Source: Gammaproteobacteria bacterium
Lineage (GTDB): Bacteria > Pseudomonadota > Gammaproteobacteria > Xanthomonadales > Marinicellaceae
DNA length: 61,212 nt
Assembly: GCA_030430025.1 (NCBI GenBank)
Contig: JAUIGR010000015.1
Span: 1-61,212, forward strand
Direction of reading: 5' to 3'
The notes beneath the pieces were generated by a model, which saw only the letters and a list, made by a program, of their open reading frames with translations, was not told where the DNA came from and did no database searches. Of the stretch, positions 25,131-34,092 are shown in pieces. Both the position numbers and the translations under genes were made by a program. How positions within the stretch are numbered: position 1 is the first letter of the stretch; each line of letters starts with the position of its first letter.

Positions 25131-27032
25131 ATGTTTATACTAATCCTTTTATTGTCTTTGCAATTAGATCATGAAGAATCTTATGATCTGCTCTCTAGGG
25201 TTGAAATATTTGATGTGGGTATGGCGCGCATTAATGAAGACAGTTTATATGATATTTACACAACCAACCATGACTATGCAGAATCATACTTAATCAACAA
25301 AAAGTCACGTTTTGAAATCAATCACCAGTTAGGACTAAGTCAAACAATCGATTTACCTGAGTATGAGCCGATTGGTCGTGCTGGTCCAATGAAAAAAGGG
25401 TTAAATATTTTTTACCCAAATAGAGATACATTGTATCTGTATTGTAATCAATGTACTCAAAAGGTGACTGGTACATTAAAGGTACCTACTCCTGATCATG
25501 AAAAAAAATCGATAGGTGTTAATTTTACAGAGAACGCTCAGGCGGATGTTGAGTTTAAGAAAACGTTGCAAGGCCATTTTGCCTTTGTCAGTTTGGCACT
25601 TGAGCCCAATGGGCTCATTCAGTTATCTGTTGTTTTTCCGGATGTACTACATGAATTCAATTTAAATCTGCCTGCAAAGGAAATATTTGTCGGATTTTCA
25701 AGGAAAAATCCAAAACAGTCATCATTCTCAATTAATAGTCAGGATAATCATTCGAGTGCATGGGCAAAAGTTGATGATGATGAATTTACCGATGTGTTCA
25801 TGTCAACAGGTGGACTGAGGGCTATGATCAAACACTTTCATCCATCACAAGTTATCGACGACCAATTCTACCTTTATGATTCGAAAGCTAAAAACTATTC
25901 GTCTGAGCAATTGGTACCTGGCCTCAATGACCAAACTAAGTGCAGAACCTACAAATCAATGTGGGTCGATTTTGATGGTGATGGGGACTTGGATTTGTAT
26001 AAAGGTTGTATGAGAAGCCCAAATCAACTGTTAGTCCAACAAAACACAGATGAGTTAAAATTTGTTGATATGGCCAATGATTACAAGTTAAATCATATAG
26101 ATGCAGATGAGTTCAAATGGTTTAATCTTGAAGGAAATCACTTACCGGAACTGGTATCTATTTGGAAAAACAGGTTGTTAATTCAATCACTTAATACTGA
26201 ATCAGATCCGCCAACTTATGAGACCATATTTAAAAGCCAACCTTTGGGGAAAAAATTAAACTCATTATATAACAGCATCAAAGTATCAGATTTGAACAAT
26301 AACGGTGAGATGGAAATCATTGTTACCTATGATCAATATATTACCAATGATCGATGGGTCAAGATATTTAGTAAAAACGCAAATTCTAAATACCGTATGA
26401 GAAAACTGTCATCATTTGGTCTGCCAGAATCATTAGATGGTCATTTAGTCATTGCTGATGTTGACCATGATGGTGATCAAGACATCATCAGCATGAAACA
26501 TGGTTATTTCAAAAATAATGGGAAAAAATTCATGAAAAAAGAAAAATGGATGACAATACTTTTTGAACCTCGTAATTACCTATTTAAAAACCTGGTATTT
26601 TTCGACAGCGAAAACAATGGTCAATGGGATATTTTACAGGTAGAAGCCTATCAAAAACTTACTGATAACATAACGCATAAGATATTGAATCATCAATTCA
26701 AGGAATTCATGGATTTTAATCATCTGGTGGTCCATAGAAATTTAGCTAATGAAAATAATTGGCTAAATATTGATTTGCTGGGGAACAAAAAGAATCAAGA
26801 TGGAGTAGGGGCCCAAATCATTATTGAAGGCTCCAATGGGAAACAGTATAGACAAGTTTTTGGTTCTGAAGACTCATTTCATAGCCAAGGACACTACAGG
26901 CAGTATATTGGTTTAGGAAAAGATAAAGCAGTTAACATTGTGGTGAAGTGGTCGGATGGTTCAACAACGAGTTTGAAAGACATCAAAGCTAATCAATTGC
27001 TATCCATTCAACAACTGAATTCAAAAATATAG
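25131..27032 (+). CDS. FG-GAP/ASPIC-UnbV (CRTAC1-like) surface protein
   Basis: The protein is 633 residues. It begins with a short hydrophobic stretch (FILILLLSLQL) that is weak as a signal peptide, so the true start may differ. The middle has calcium-binding FG-GAP-like loops: DFDGDGDLDLYKG and DVDHDGDQDIISMKHG, typical of integrin-like propeller blades. The C-terminal 90 residues form an ASPIC/UnbV domain (NWLNIDLLGNKKNQDGVGAQI then DSFHSQGHYRQYIGLGKDKAVNIVVKW). Such proteins are secreted or outer-surface. A decayed second copy of this C-terminal domain lies about 2 kb downstream on the other strand. No other function can be read from the sequence. Confidence 0.78.
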   Translation: MFILILLLSLQLDHEESYDLLSRVEIFDVGMARINEDSLYDIYTTNHDYAESYLINKKSRFEINHQLGLSQTIDLPEYEPIGRAGPMKKGLNIFYPNRDTLYLYCNQCTQKVTGTLKVPTPDHEKKSIGVNFTENAQADVEFKKTLQGHFAFVSLALEPNGLIQLSVVFPDVLHEFNLNLPAKEIFVGFSRKNPKQSSFSINSQDNHSSAWAKVDDDEFTDVFMSTGGLRAMIKHFHPSQVIDDQFYLYDSKAKNYSSEQLVPGLNDQTKCRTYKSMWVDFDGDGDLDLYKGCMRSPNQLLVQQNTDELKFVDMANDYKLNHIDADEFKWFNLEGNHLPELVSIWKNRLLIQSLNTESDPPTYETIFKSQPLGKKLNSLYNSIKVSDLNNNGEMEIIVTYDQYITNDRWVKIFSKNANSKYRMRKLSSFGLPESLDGHLVIADVDHDGDQDIISMKHGYFKNNGKKFMKKEKWMTILFEPRNYLFKNLVFFDSENNGQWDILQVEAYQKLTDNITHKILNHQFKEFMDFNHLVVHRNLANENNWLNIDLLGNKKNQDGVGAQIIIEGSNGKQYRQVFGSEDSFHSQGHYRQYIGLGKDKAVNIVVKWSDGSTTSLKDIKANQLLSIQQLNSKI

Positions 27033-27140
27033 CTTATAAAATTCTGTTGTTGAGAGCTCTAGAGGAAGAGACAGGATGATGGCTCAGTGTTACTGTGAAG
27101 AAAGTTAGTTAGGAAAATTTTATGTCCAAATAGTTGTCCA

Positions 27141-27149
27141 TGATACAAT
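27141..27149 (+). promoter_or_regulatory. Extended -10 promoter of metallophosphoesterase copy 1
   Basis: TGATACAAT fits the extended -10 TGnTATAAT with one change and lies 25 bases before the ATG. The second copy of the gene has TGATAGAAT at a comparable distance, so this promoter was duplicated with the gene. A good -35 box is not visible. Confidence 0.5.
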
Positions 27150-27173
27150 GCCTAATTTTTTAATCCGAAGTCG

Positions 27174-28907
27174 ATGAAGTCTAAACTAATCTATTTTATT
27201 GTAATATTTTGCATGATGTTTTCATCTGCCACTTTATGTTCACCAGAATCAAAACCAGATAAAAAACAATTCAGATTTTTTGTCAATTCTGACCCTCAAA
27301 TGGGACCAGCAGACACCACACATAAAGCACTGGGAATTTTGAATGAACTTTTAGAGCATTTTGTATTAGAGGTTAATCAAGAAAATGTTAAAACCCCAAT
27401 TGACTTTGTGGTTTATAACGGAGATTTGGTTTGGGACGCTTATCAGAATGCTTTTGACAATTTCACAAGGATTGTGTCAAAGCAAGAAGTACCAACGATA
27501 TTGGTTCATGGAAATCATGATGGTTTCGATGACGACCCTAAATTTTTTGAAGCTCAAAAAAAATTATCAGGTTTTGAAAAACTCAATTACTCATTTGACT
27601 ATGGTAATTGGCACTTTATTGTCATTGGGGCGCAAGAAAAATATAGGAGTGAAGAGGCTAAGAAACAGCAAGTTGCTTGGTTAGATGATGCATTAAAGAA
27701 AAGTGCCGATAAGCAAGTTATGTTGTTCATGCACTACCATATACTGCCTGTTGGCTTGAGTCAGATGGAGTACTATTCGTATTGGCCAAACACGTTTAAG
27801 AAAAATATTTTAGATACCTTGACGAAGTATGGTAATGTTAAATATGTCTTTAATGGTCATGTCCACTCAGGAGTTAAGGCATCCATTAAAAGCTCTTTAG
27901 AGTATAAGGGCATCAAGTTTATTAATGGTCCTACACCTGTTATGGCCAGGCCTTTTGGAGAGGAGTTCCCTGAGTATGAAAATGACCCCAGTGATCGTTA
28001 TTTTAGGAGGGGGTTCTATCTTGAGGTTAAAGTAGATGGTGATGATGTCGAATTGATAGGGCATAAAATTAACCACGATTTCACTGTTCAGTATCCAAAT
28101 AAATTCAAGAAATTCAAGCATGGTATGGAACCAAGATTTTTGAGTTCTGAAGGCAAAATCAAACCTAATAAGACGTTAAAAAATCCTTCTTTTGACAACC
28201 AACTAGAAGGCTGGGAGACTAGCTACAGATATGAAAAAGATCAATTGAATTCGTTTGTTAATTTTGTGCAGGATGGTAGTAACGTTTTATGGCTAAGAGC
28301 TCCTTGGGGGGCCTGGAGTTTTGATGAGTATATGGAAACTTACCAAGTTGTAGAATTAAAGAAAAACGCTTTACAAGAACTGGTTTATCATTTTGAAACC
28401 CCAAGTTTTAGCCAGCAAGGTGGAGGTGGATTTATCAAGTTGAATTTTTTTAATGAACAAGGAATTCGTTTAAAGACTTTGATTCTTCATTGGGGAGCTA
28501 AAGAAGAGAGGGTAAGGTTTTCGTATATGTCGTGGTTTCATAATGCTGATGGAACAATATTCTATCCTGTAAGCTTTGGTGAAGAGTTGGAGTTGGGCAA
28601 GATTATCTCGATACCGCTGGTTTTTGATAACCTTGACTCTCAAATAGTCAATATTAATCTTAATAATATTCTGAAAGAAGGAAAAACGAGTATAGATGTA
28701 AATGATATTAGTCACCTATCTGTTTCACATGGAATATGGTCTAGAGTGATAAAAAAAGAGAGTAAGCTATTTAGTAAATTGGTTGTGAATTCTGTAAACT
28801 TAAGAGAACTCGATCAAGGTACACTCAACACGGACACAATTATGATTAACAATAGTGTGTTAGATATGAATGGGAGGGATAAAACTACTCCTTTTAGCAG
28901 AAAATGA
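27174..28907 (+). CDS. Secreted calcineurin-like metallophosphoesterase, copy 1
   Basis: The 577-residue protein has an N-terminal signal peptide (YFIVIFCMMFSSATLCS). The metallophosphoesterase domain covers about residues 35-300: NSDPQMG, VVYNGDLVWD, VHGNHDGF, FMHYHILPVG and FNGHVHSG. These give the usual GDxxD, GNHD and GHxH metal ligands, but the first DxH is DxQ. The C-terminal 250 residues form a beta-rich domain (QGGGGFIKLNFFNEQGIRLKTL), possibly carbohydrate- or surface-binding. A second, very similar gene lies 3.2 kb downstream. It probably hydrolyses phosphate or phosphodiester groups outside the cytoplasm; the substrate is unknown. Confidence 0.87.
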   Translation: MKSKLIYFIVIFCMMFSSATLCSPESKPDKKQFRFFVNSDPQMGPADTTHKALGILNELLEHFVLEVNQENVKTPIDFVVYNGDLVWDAYQNAFDNFTRIVSKQEVPTILVHGNHDGFDDDPKFFEAQKKLSGFEKLNYSFDYGNWHFIVIGAQEKYRSEEAKKQQVAWLDDALKKSADKQVMLFMHYHILPVGLSQMEYYSYWPNTFKKNILDTLTKYGNVKYVFNGHVHSGVKASIKSSLEYKGIKFINGPTPVMARPFGEEFPEYENDPSDRYFRRGFYLEVKVDGDDVELIGHKINHDFTVQYPNKFKKFKHGMEPRFLSSEGKIKPNKTLKNPSFDNQLEGWETSYRYEKDQLNSFVNFVQDGSNVLWLRAPWGAWSFDEYMETYQVVELKKNALQELVYHFETPSFSQQGGGGFIKLNFFNEQGIRLKTLILHWGAKEERVRFSYMSWFHNADGTIFYPVSFGEELELGKIISIPLVFDNLDSQIVNINLNNILKEGKTSIDVNDISHLSVSHGIWSRVIKKESKLFSKLVVNSVNLRELDQGTLNTDTIMINNSVLDMNGRDKTTPFSRK

Positions 28908-29043
28908 TTGTTTTGAAATGCTGTCGATAGGAGGGTTTTAAAACAAGTAGTTTTGACTGTTGCTGACGGATTCTTGGTTTTAAACCGGGTAACTTGGTCG
29001 GGACTAATAAAATTAATTCAATAGAAACCACATAGAAATATAT

Positions 29044-29316
29044 TTACACCGTTAATTTCTTGATTTTTATTAATTGGTTGGCCAACACGTTTTTCATAGT
29101 TTGTATTTAACCGCCTGGCCAAGTCACTTGAATATTTGCTGACTTATTTTGAGCCAATCCAAAATACTGACGGTAGTGGCCTTGGCTGTGAAATGAATCT
29201 TCAGTACCTAAAACTTGTCTATGTTGTTTGTGAACGCCGGTGATAACAGTGATTTTTGCGCCAATAGCATCTCTGTTCTATAAAGAACTAATTAAATCAA
29301 TGTAAAGCCAATTATT
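29044..29316 (-). pseudogene. ASPIC/UnbV domain remnant with in-frame stops
   Basis: Read on the minus strand in one frame, 91 codons give NNWLYIDL..., then IGAKITVITGVHKQ, EDSFHSQGHYRQYFGLAQNKS, WPGG and VLANQLIKIKKL. This aligns along its whole length with the last 90 residues of the ASPIC/UnbV protein at 25131-27032, including the identical SFHSQGHYRQY. Two stop codons interrupt it, one near residue 13 and one after WPGG, and nothing upstream continues the gene. It is a degenerate fragment, inverted relative to its intact relative. Confidence 0.85.
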
Positions 29317-29361
29317 TTTAATTGGGGTGATGTCAGTATGCAATTTGATGTGATCCCACTT

Positions 29362-29570
29362 TCTGATATCATTTCTGTTTCACATGGAATATGGTCTAGA
29401 GTGATGAAAAAAGAGAGTAAGCTATTGTAAATTGGTTGTAAGTTCAGTTAGCGAGTTAGACGAGGGAGCAGCATTTGGCTCTGATACAATTATGGTTGAT
29501 AATCGAACTGGATATGAGTGTCAAGGATAAATTGATTCCTTATTTTTCTTTTGAAAGGACAAGAAAATGA
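29362..29570 (+). pseudogene. C-terminal remnant of a third metallophosphoesterase copy
   Basis: The plus strand encodes SVSHGIWSRVMKKESKLL, then a stop and a frameshift, KLVVSSV, DTIMVDN, and finally LDMSVKDKLIPYFSFERTRK before a TGA. These match in order the last 70 residues of the two intact metallophosphoesterases, including the final DKxxPYF. About 50 bases around the SVSHGIWSR segment match copy 1 almost perfectly. The rest of the gene is missing. It is a fossil of a further tandem copy. Confidence 0.85.
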
Positions 29571-29587
29571 ATTTTAAGGACTCAATC

Positions 29588-29646
29588 ACTAAGTAGTTGA
29601 ACCTGAAAAAGACCAGGATGGACTTTTTCAGGATTGACTAAGTAGT
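29588..29646. repeat. 10-bp inverted repeat flanked by 10-bp direct repeats
   Basis: CCTGAAAAAG (29602-29611) and CTTTTTCAGG (29623-29632) form a perfect 10-bp stem with an 11-base loop. ACTAAGTAGT occurs on both sides at 29588-29597 and 29637-29646. There is no T-run, so this is not a classic terminator. It lies just before the AlkP gene and may be a regulatory hairpin or a trace of an insertion. Confidence 0.6.
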
Positions 29647-29673
29647 CATTATATATATGAGCAAAGATTAATA

Positions 29674-31431
29674 ATGAAGATGATGGCCAGTTTTTTTAGG
29701 GACAATTATGGATATGTCTGTTTTGCCACTTTTGGTGTTTTGGGGATACCCATATTATTTTATCTATTTAACGCTAAAAGTTTTGATTATGATTCATTTC
29801 TGTTGTTGATTCCTTTAATTTTATCTTTAGCCTTAATGATTTTAGGGTTTATTATTACATCTTTAGGCCTTGTGCTAACAAAAAAATTTAACAAGGCTAA
29901 TTATAAAATTCAGAAAATATTTGCCTCAATAGGCCTTATTATTTTCGCTAATGACTTGTTTGTTCCAACGGAAGCAGGTGCACTGGATGGAACGTTAGCT
30001 GACATACCAGAATCGATATCATTCACAGTTTTAGAATTATTTATCATTGTAGCCATTGCGATCACGATACTTTACCAGAAAAGAATCGGTTTGCTTGTGA
30101 GGTTGAGTCAGTATTCATTATCTATATCATTTTTTGTTCTTATTTATATATATGTATCTTCAGGGAAAGAGTCTCCTGAGACAATAACTAAAATGGCAAA
30201 CACGGCTAACCAGTCACCAAATGTTTACTTAATTTGGCTCGACGGTATGCAAACAGACTATTTTATAAAGAGTTTGAATGAACGACACAACAGTTTTAAA
30301 AAAGAGCTTCAAGGGTTCACCCTGTTTAAAAACAATACAAGTAACTATCCTTATAGTTTGCATTCCTATTATAGCTTCATATCAAGTACGTTATTTAAAG
30401 GAAAAAACTATATAGACTGGATAAATAATGATGTTTTAAGAAAGTCCTTTAAACAGAACGGGTATAGATTGACCAGCTATGCGATGCCTGATTTTATATC
30501 CTCTTTGGATGATGTCAACTATACTAGTTACGAGATCATGGAACAATCAATGGCCTTAAAACATCCTTATTTAAGTGATTTTATTTCCTATTGGGCTGTC
30601 AAATCATCACCTAATTTTTTAGCTAACGAATCCTTGACTTATGGAAAAAGAATCGCCCAACAAGCAGTGAGGCTATTAGATCCAAATCACAACCAAGCAA
30701 GACCATCGTCAGTTGCTGAGGGAGTGCTTCCATTTGCTGGTGTCCAGACCTTTAATAAAGTACATCAAGATGAACATTTAAGGCATCATTCGGGAGAGTT
30801 TATTTTTACTCAAGTTGTTTTACCTCACCTTCCTTATATTTTTGATTATGATTGTAACTATAGAGGAATAATAAAAAAAGGAAGGGATGAGGACAAATAT
30901 TATGAGCAAGTCGGTTGTGCATTGACAATGATCAAGAAATTTATTCGTCATTTGAAACAATTGGACAGGTACAATGATTCGTTAATATTAATCTACTCCG
31001 ACCATGGTTCTGCTGGATGGCATGATTTATTTGATGGCATGCCATTTAGTTCTCAAATTCCTTTAAATGCTGAATACTACCATTGGAGTAAAAACAGCGT
31101 ACTTGTAAGATCTTCAGCTTTATTAATGATTAAGCCTATTAAAGCTGATTATAAGTTCAACATTTCTAAGAAAGAAACACAGCTTATTGATATCTTACCT
31201 ACACTAATTGGGCTGATGGGGTGGGAGCGACCATCGAATCTAGAGGGCATAAATGTGTTTGATCAAACAAGCATCCAAAGAGAAAAATTATTTACTTACT
31301 ACAAGCCCGATAGGATTCCAGACATAGAAAACATGGACATATACAAAATCATATATGATTTTGAAGAAGGGTTGCAAGATATTGAGCTGGTTGATCAAGT
31401 CACTTCTTATTTTGAAAAAAATATTGATTGA
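29674..31431 (+). CDS. Second membrane-anchored AlkP-superfamily (sulfatase-like) protein
   Basis: The 585-residue protein has four or five membrane helices in the first 165 residues, then an AlkP-fold periplasmic domain. It begins NVYLIWLDGMQTDYF (metal-ligand Asp), followed by NNTSNYPYSLHSYYSF, where Ser occupies the nucleophile position that is Thr in the 14330-16444 protein. VVLPHLPYIFDYDC and LILIYSDHGSAGWHD complete the site. It is a distant relative of that first AlkP protein, without its C-terminal beta domain. It stands between two metallophosphoesterase copies, so this block may hold an antagonistic pair adding and removing a phospho group. That is inference. Confidence 0.78.
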   Translation: MKMMASFFRDNYGYVCFATFGVLGIPILFYLFNAKSFDYDSFLLLIPLILSLALMILGFIITSLGLVLTKKFNKANYKIQKIFASIGLIIFANDLFVPTEAGALDGTLADIPESISFTVLELFIIVAIAITILYQKRIGLLVRLSQYSLSISFFVLIYIYVSSGKESPETITKMANTANQSPNVYLIWLDGMQTDYFIKSLNERHNSFKKELQGFTLFKNNTSNYPYSLHSYYSFISSTLFKGKNYIDWINNDVLRKSFKQNGYRLTSYAMPDFISSLDDVNYTSYEIMEQSMALKHPYLSDFISYWAVKSSPNFLANESLTYGKRIAQQAVRLLDPNHNQARPSSVAEGVLPFAGVQTFNKVHQDEHLRHHSGEFIFTQVVLPHLPYIFDYDCNYRGIIKKGRDEDKYYEQVGCALTMIKKFIRHLKQLDRYNDSLILIYSDHGSAGWHDLFDGMPFSSQIPLNAEYYHWSKNSVLVRSSALLMIKPIKADYKFNISKKETQLIDILPTLIGLMGWERPSNLEGINVFDQTSIQREKLFTYYKPDRIPDIENMDIYKIIYDFEEGLQDIELVDQVTSYFEKNID

Positions 31432-31546
31432 TAGCTTTGCATTAAGTACAGCTCCCAGCCATGATTTTAAATCTGTAGTAGTACAGTGAAATTGGCCACC
31501 AACTTAGAGGTGAATTATGATATCACTTCGGATAAGAAGGTGAACA

Positions 31547-31851
31547 ATGAAAACGATCAAAAGACGTACATTCAGTGCGGAATTTAAATTAGAAGCTGCC
31601 AGTTTGGTCACTGAGCAAGACTATTCGGTGAAGCAAGCCAGTGAGGCGATGAACAACCAGGTAAACCAACACAGAATGCATACATTGAGCGTTTCAACAG
31701 AACCGTGCGGCATGAATGGTTGGATATGGATGCGTTTGACAGCATTGCTCATGCACAAGACTTGGCTACAAAATGGTTATGGACTTACAATAACGAAAGG
31801 CCACATTCAGCCATTGGAGGCATACGTCCAGTGATGAAGATGGCAGCCTAG
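31547..31851 (+). pseudogene. IS3-family transposase remnant with internal deletion
   Basis: The first 36 codons (MKTIKRRTFSAEFKLEAASL, then VTEQDYSVKQASEAM) are the start of an IS3-family OrfA helix-turn-helix protein. From about 31666, in another frame, 61 codons give QNAYIERFNRTVRHEWLDM, then TYNNERPHSAIGGIRP, the C-terminal end of the OrfB DDE integrase around the last catalytic Glu. About 1 kb of the element is missing between them, so it cannot transpose by itself. An aagaaggtg ribosome-binding site remains before the ATG. It lies between the AlkP gene and metallophosphoesterase copy 2 and may have taken part in the local duplications. Confidence 0.9.
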
Positions 31852-32047
31852 CGGCTGCATGCCATCAAACTCTTTTACAATAAACCTAAAGGGCAACGAG
31901 TATGATCGCAACAATAAGCTTCTACTTTATAAATTCAGTTCAAAATGGGGGGGATTACAAAATCAATTATTGGAGTTACGCATTACAGTGAAGTAAGAGA
32001 AGTACAATTCTGGGCTAGTTAATTGCCTCCTTCCAAACGGTTATTTG

Positions 32048-32056
32048 TGATAGAAT
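32048..32056 (+). promoter_or_regulatory. Extended -10 promoter of metallophosphoesterase copy 2
   Basis: TGATAGAAT stands at the same place as TGATACAAT of copy 1, within a similar flanking sequence ending in AATTTTTTA. It lies 24 bases before the ATG. Confidence 0.5.
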
Positions 32057-32080
32057 GCCAATTTTTTATTCTAAAGCGAA

Positions 32081-33829
32081 ATGCATTCTAAATTAATCTG
32101 TTTTATTGCAATGTTTTGCATAATGGTTTCGTCTGTGGCTTATAGTTCACCAGAATCAAAACCAGATAAAAAACAATTTAGATTTTTTGTCAATTCTGAC
32201 TCCCAAATGGGACCAGTTGATACGACTAATAAAGCACTGAAAATTTTGAATGAGCTTTTAGAGCATTTTATTTCAGAGGTTAATCAAGCACATAGCAAAA
32301 ACCCAATTGATTTTGTGGTCTATAACGGGGATTTAGTTTGGGATCCTTACCAGAATGCTTTTGACAATTTTATAAGGATTGTTTCAAAACAAGTAGTTCC
32401 AACAATGTTAGTTCATGGGAATCATGATGGTTTCGATAACGACCCTAAATTTTTTGAAGCCCAAAAGAAGTTATCTGGTTTTGAAAAATTGAACTATTCA
32501 TTCGATTATGGCAACTGGCATTTTGTTGTCATTGGATCGCAAGAAAAGTATAGGAGTGATGAGGCTAAGAAACAGCAAATTGCTTGGTTAGAAAATGATT
32601 TAAAAAAGAATGCAGATAAAAAAGTGATGCTGTTCATGCACTATCATATATTGCCAGTTGGTTTGAGTCAGATGGAATTCTATTCGCTTTGGCCAAACAC
32701 TTTTAAGAAAAATACTTTAGATACTTTGACTAAATTTGGCAACGTTAAATATGTTTTCAATGGCCATGTTCATTCCGGAGTTAAGGCATCTATTAAAAGC
32801 TCATTAGAATACAAAGGCATAAAGTTTATTAATGTCCCTACACCTGTTATGGCGAGACCTTTTGGAGAAGAATTTTCAGAGTACGAAAATGACCCCAGTG
32901 ATCGCTATTTTAGAAGGGGGTTTTATCTCGAAGTTAAAGTAGATGGTGATGATGTGAAATTAATAGGACATAAAATTAATCATGATTTTAGTGTTCAATA
33001 TCCAAACCAATTCAATAAATTCGTACATAAAATGGAACCAAGATTTTTGAGTTCAGAAGGCAAAATCAAACCTAATAAGACGTTAAAAAATCCTTCTTTT
33101 GACAACCAACTAGAAGGCTGGGAGACTAGCTACAGATATGAAAAAGATCAATTGAATTCGTTTGTTAATTTTGTGCAGAATGGTAGTAACATTTTATGGT
33201 TAAGAGCTCCTTGGGGGAGCTGGAATTTTGACGAATACATGGAAACTTATCAAGTTGTAGATTTAAAGAAAAACGTTTTACAAGAATTGGTTTATGATTT
33301 TGAAACTCCAAATTTTAGCCAACAAGGGGGTGGTGGGTTTATCAAGTTGAATTTTTTTAATGAAAAAGGTTTTCGTTTAAAGACTTTGATTCTGCATTGG
33401 GGAGCTAAAGAGGAGAGAGTGAAAATTATGCAAAAGTCATGGTTTTATAATGCTGATGAATCCTATTATATAAATTTTGAGGAAGAGTTGGTGTCAGGAA
33501 AGATTATCTTTATGCCATTGTTTTTTGATAACCTTGATTCTCAGGTATTGAGTATTAATATAAATCATTTCCTAACGATGGGTAAGACGAATCTAGATAA
33601 TGATGAGGTTAGTCATTTTTCTGTTTCGCATGGAGTATGGTCAAGGCTATTAAAAAAAGAAAGTCAGCTATTTAGTAAATTAGTTGTGAAATCTGTTAAT
33701 TTAAGAGAATTAGACGATGATGGGGCGCTCAACAGCACTAACACAATTATGATTAACAATAAAGTGTTAGATATGGAGCAAAAGGATAAAGTTTTCCCTT
33801 ATTTCCAATACCAATCTAACAAGAAATGA
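32081..33829 (+). CDS. Secreted calcineurin-like metallophosphoesterase, copy 2
   Basis: The 582-residue protein is colinear with the copy at 27174-28907 along its whole length, including signal peptide, NSDSQMG (DxQ again), NGDLVWD, HGNHD, FMHYHI, GHVHSG and the C-terminal beta domain. Differences are scattered except for a 123-base stretch (33056-33178) that is identical to copy 1 even at silent positions. The last 120 residues differ the most (for example AAKEERVKIMQKSWFYNADE). It has its own copied promoter. Both genes appear intact, so the duplicate may have a slightly different substrate or simply raise dosage. Confidence 0.87.
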   Translation: MHSKLICFIAMFCIMVSSVAYSSPESKPDKKQFRFFVNSDSQMGPVDTTNKALKILNELLEHFISEVNQAHSKNPIDFVVYNGDLVWDPYQNAFDNFIRIVSKQVVPTMLVHGNHDGFDNDPKFFEAQKKLSGFEKLNYSFDYGNWHFVVIGSQEKYRSDEAKKQQIAWLENDLKKNADKKVMLFMHYHILPVGLSQMEFYSLWPNTFKKNTLDTLTKFGNVKYVFNGHVHSGVKASIKSSLEYKGIKFINVPTPVMARPFGEEFSEYENDPSDRYFRRGFYLEVKVDGDDVKLIGHKINHDFSVQYPNQFNKFVHKMEPRFLSSEGKIKPNKTLKNPSFDNQLEGWETSYRYEKDQLNSFVNFVQNGSNILWLRAPWGSWNFDEYMETYQVVDLKKNVLQELVYDFETPNFSQQGGGGFIKLNFFNEKGFRLKTLILHWGAKEERVKIMQKSWFYNADESYYINFEEELVSGKIIFMPLFFDNLDSQVLSININHFLTMGKTNLDNDEVSHFSVSHGVWSRLLKKESQLFSKLVVKSVNLRELDDDGALNSTNTIMINNKVLDMEQKDKVFPYFQYQSNKK

Positions 33830-34092
33830 TTGTAGTCTAGATTATTACTACAGGCATATTATCGTTTAAGGGACTGGCGATGGGTGAGTTACACTGAATT
33901 TGCTGGAGCCAAGGGTCATAAGCCTAGTTTCATCAGTAGCTTTTAGATTGTTTTTCTAAATTTTCCTATCCAAGGCGGATTGTTTTCTATCATCTATGGG
34001 CACTTATTTGTAAAAAAAGTATGACTGATGAGCTATGGTTTTTTTAGTTCGCACTATTTATAATTATTACAGTTTAAAAAGCACTCCCTTTT

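Larger units (their letters stand above)
28908..29673. other. Intergenic zone of decayed gene fragments
   Basis: These 766 bases contain two recognisable remnants (an ASPIC/UnbV domain on the minus strand and the end of a metallophosphoesterase gene on the plus strand), listed separately, and a hairpin near 29602-29632. The first 135 bases have no supported feature. Confidence 0.7.
31432..32080. other. Intergenic region holding an IS3 remnant
   Basis: Apart from the IS3-family fossil and the promoter of metallophosphoesterase copy 2, I see no supported feature. Clear terminal inverted repeats of the element could not be picked out. Confidence 0.5.

Noticed and set aside
27134-27139. TTGTCC as -35 box for metallophosphoesterase copy 1
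   Set aside because: It stands only 4 bases before the -10 box; spacing is impossible, so only the extended -10 is claimed.
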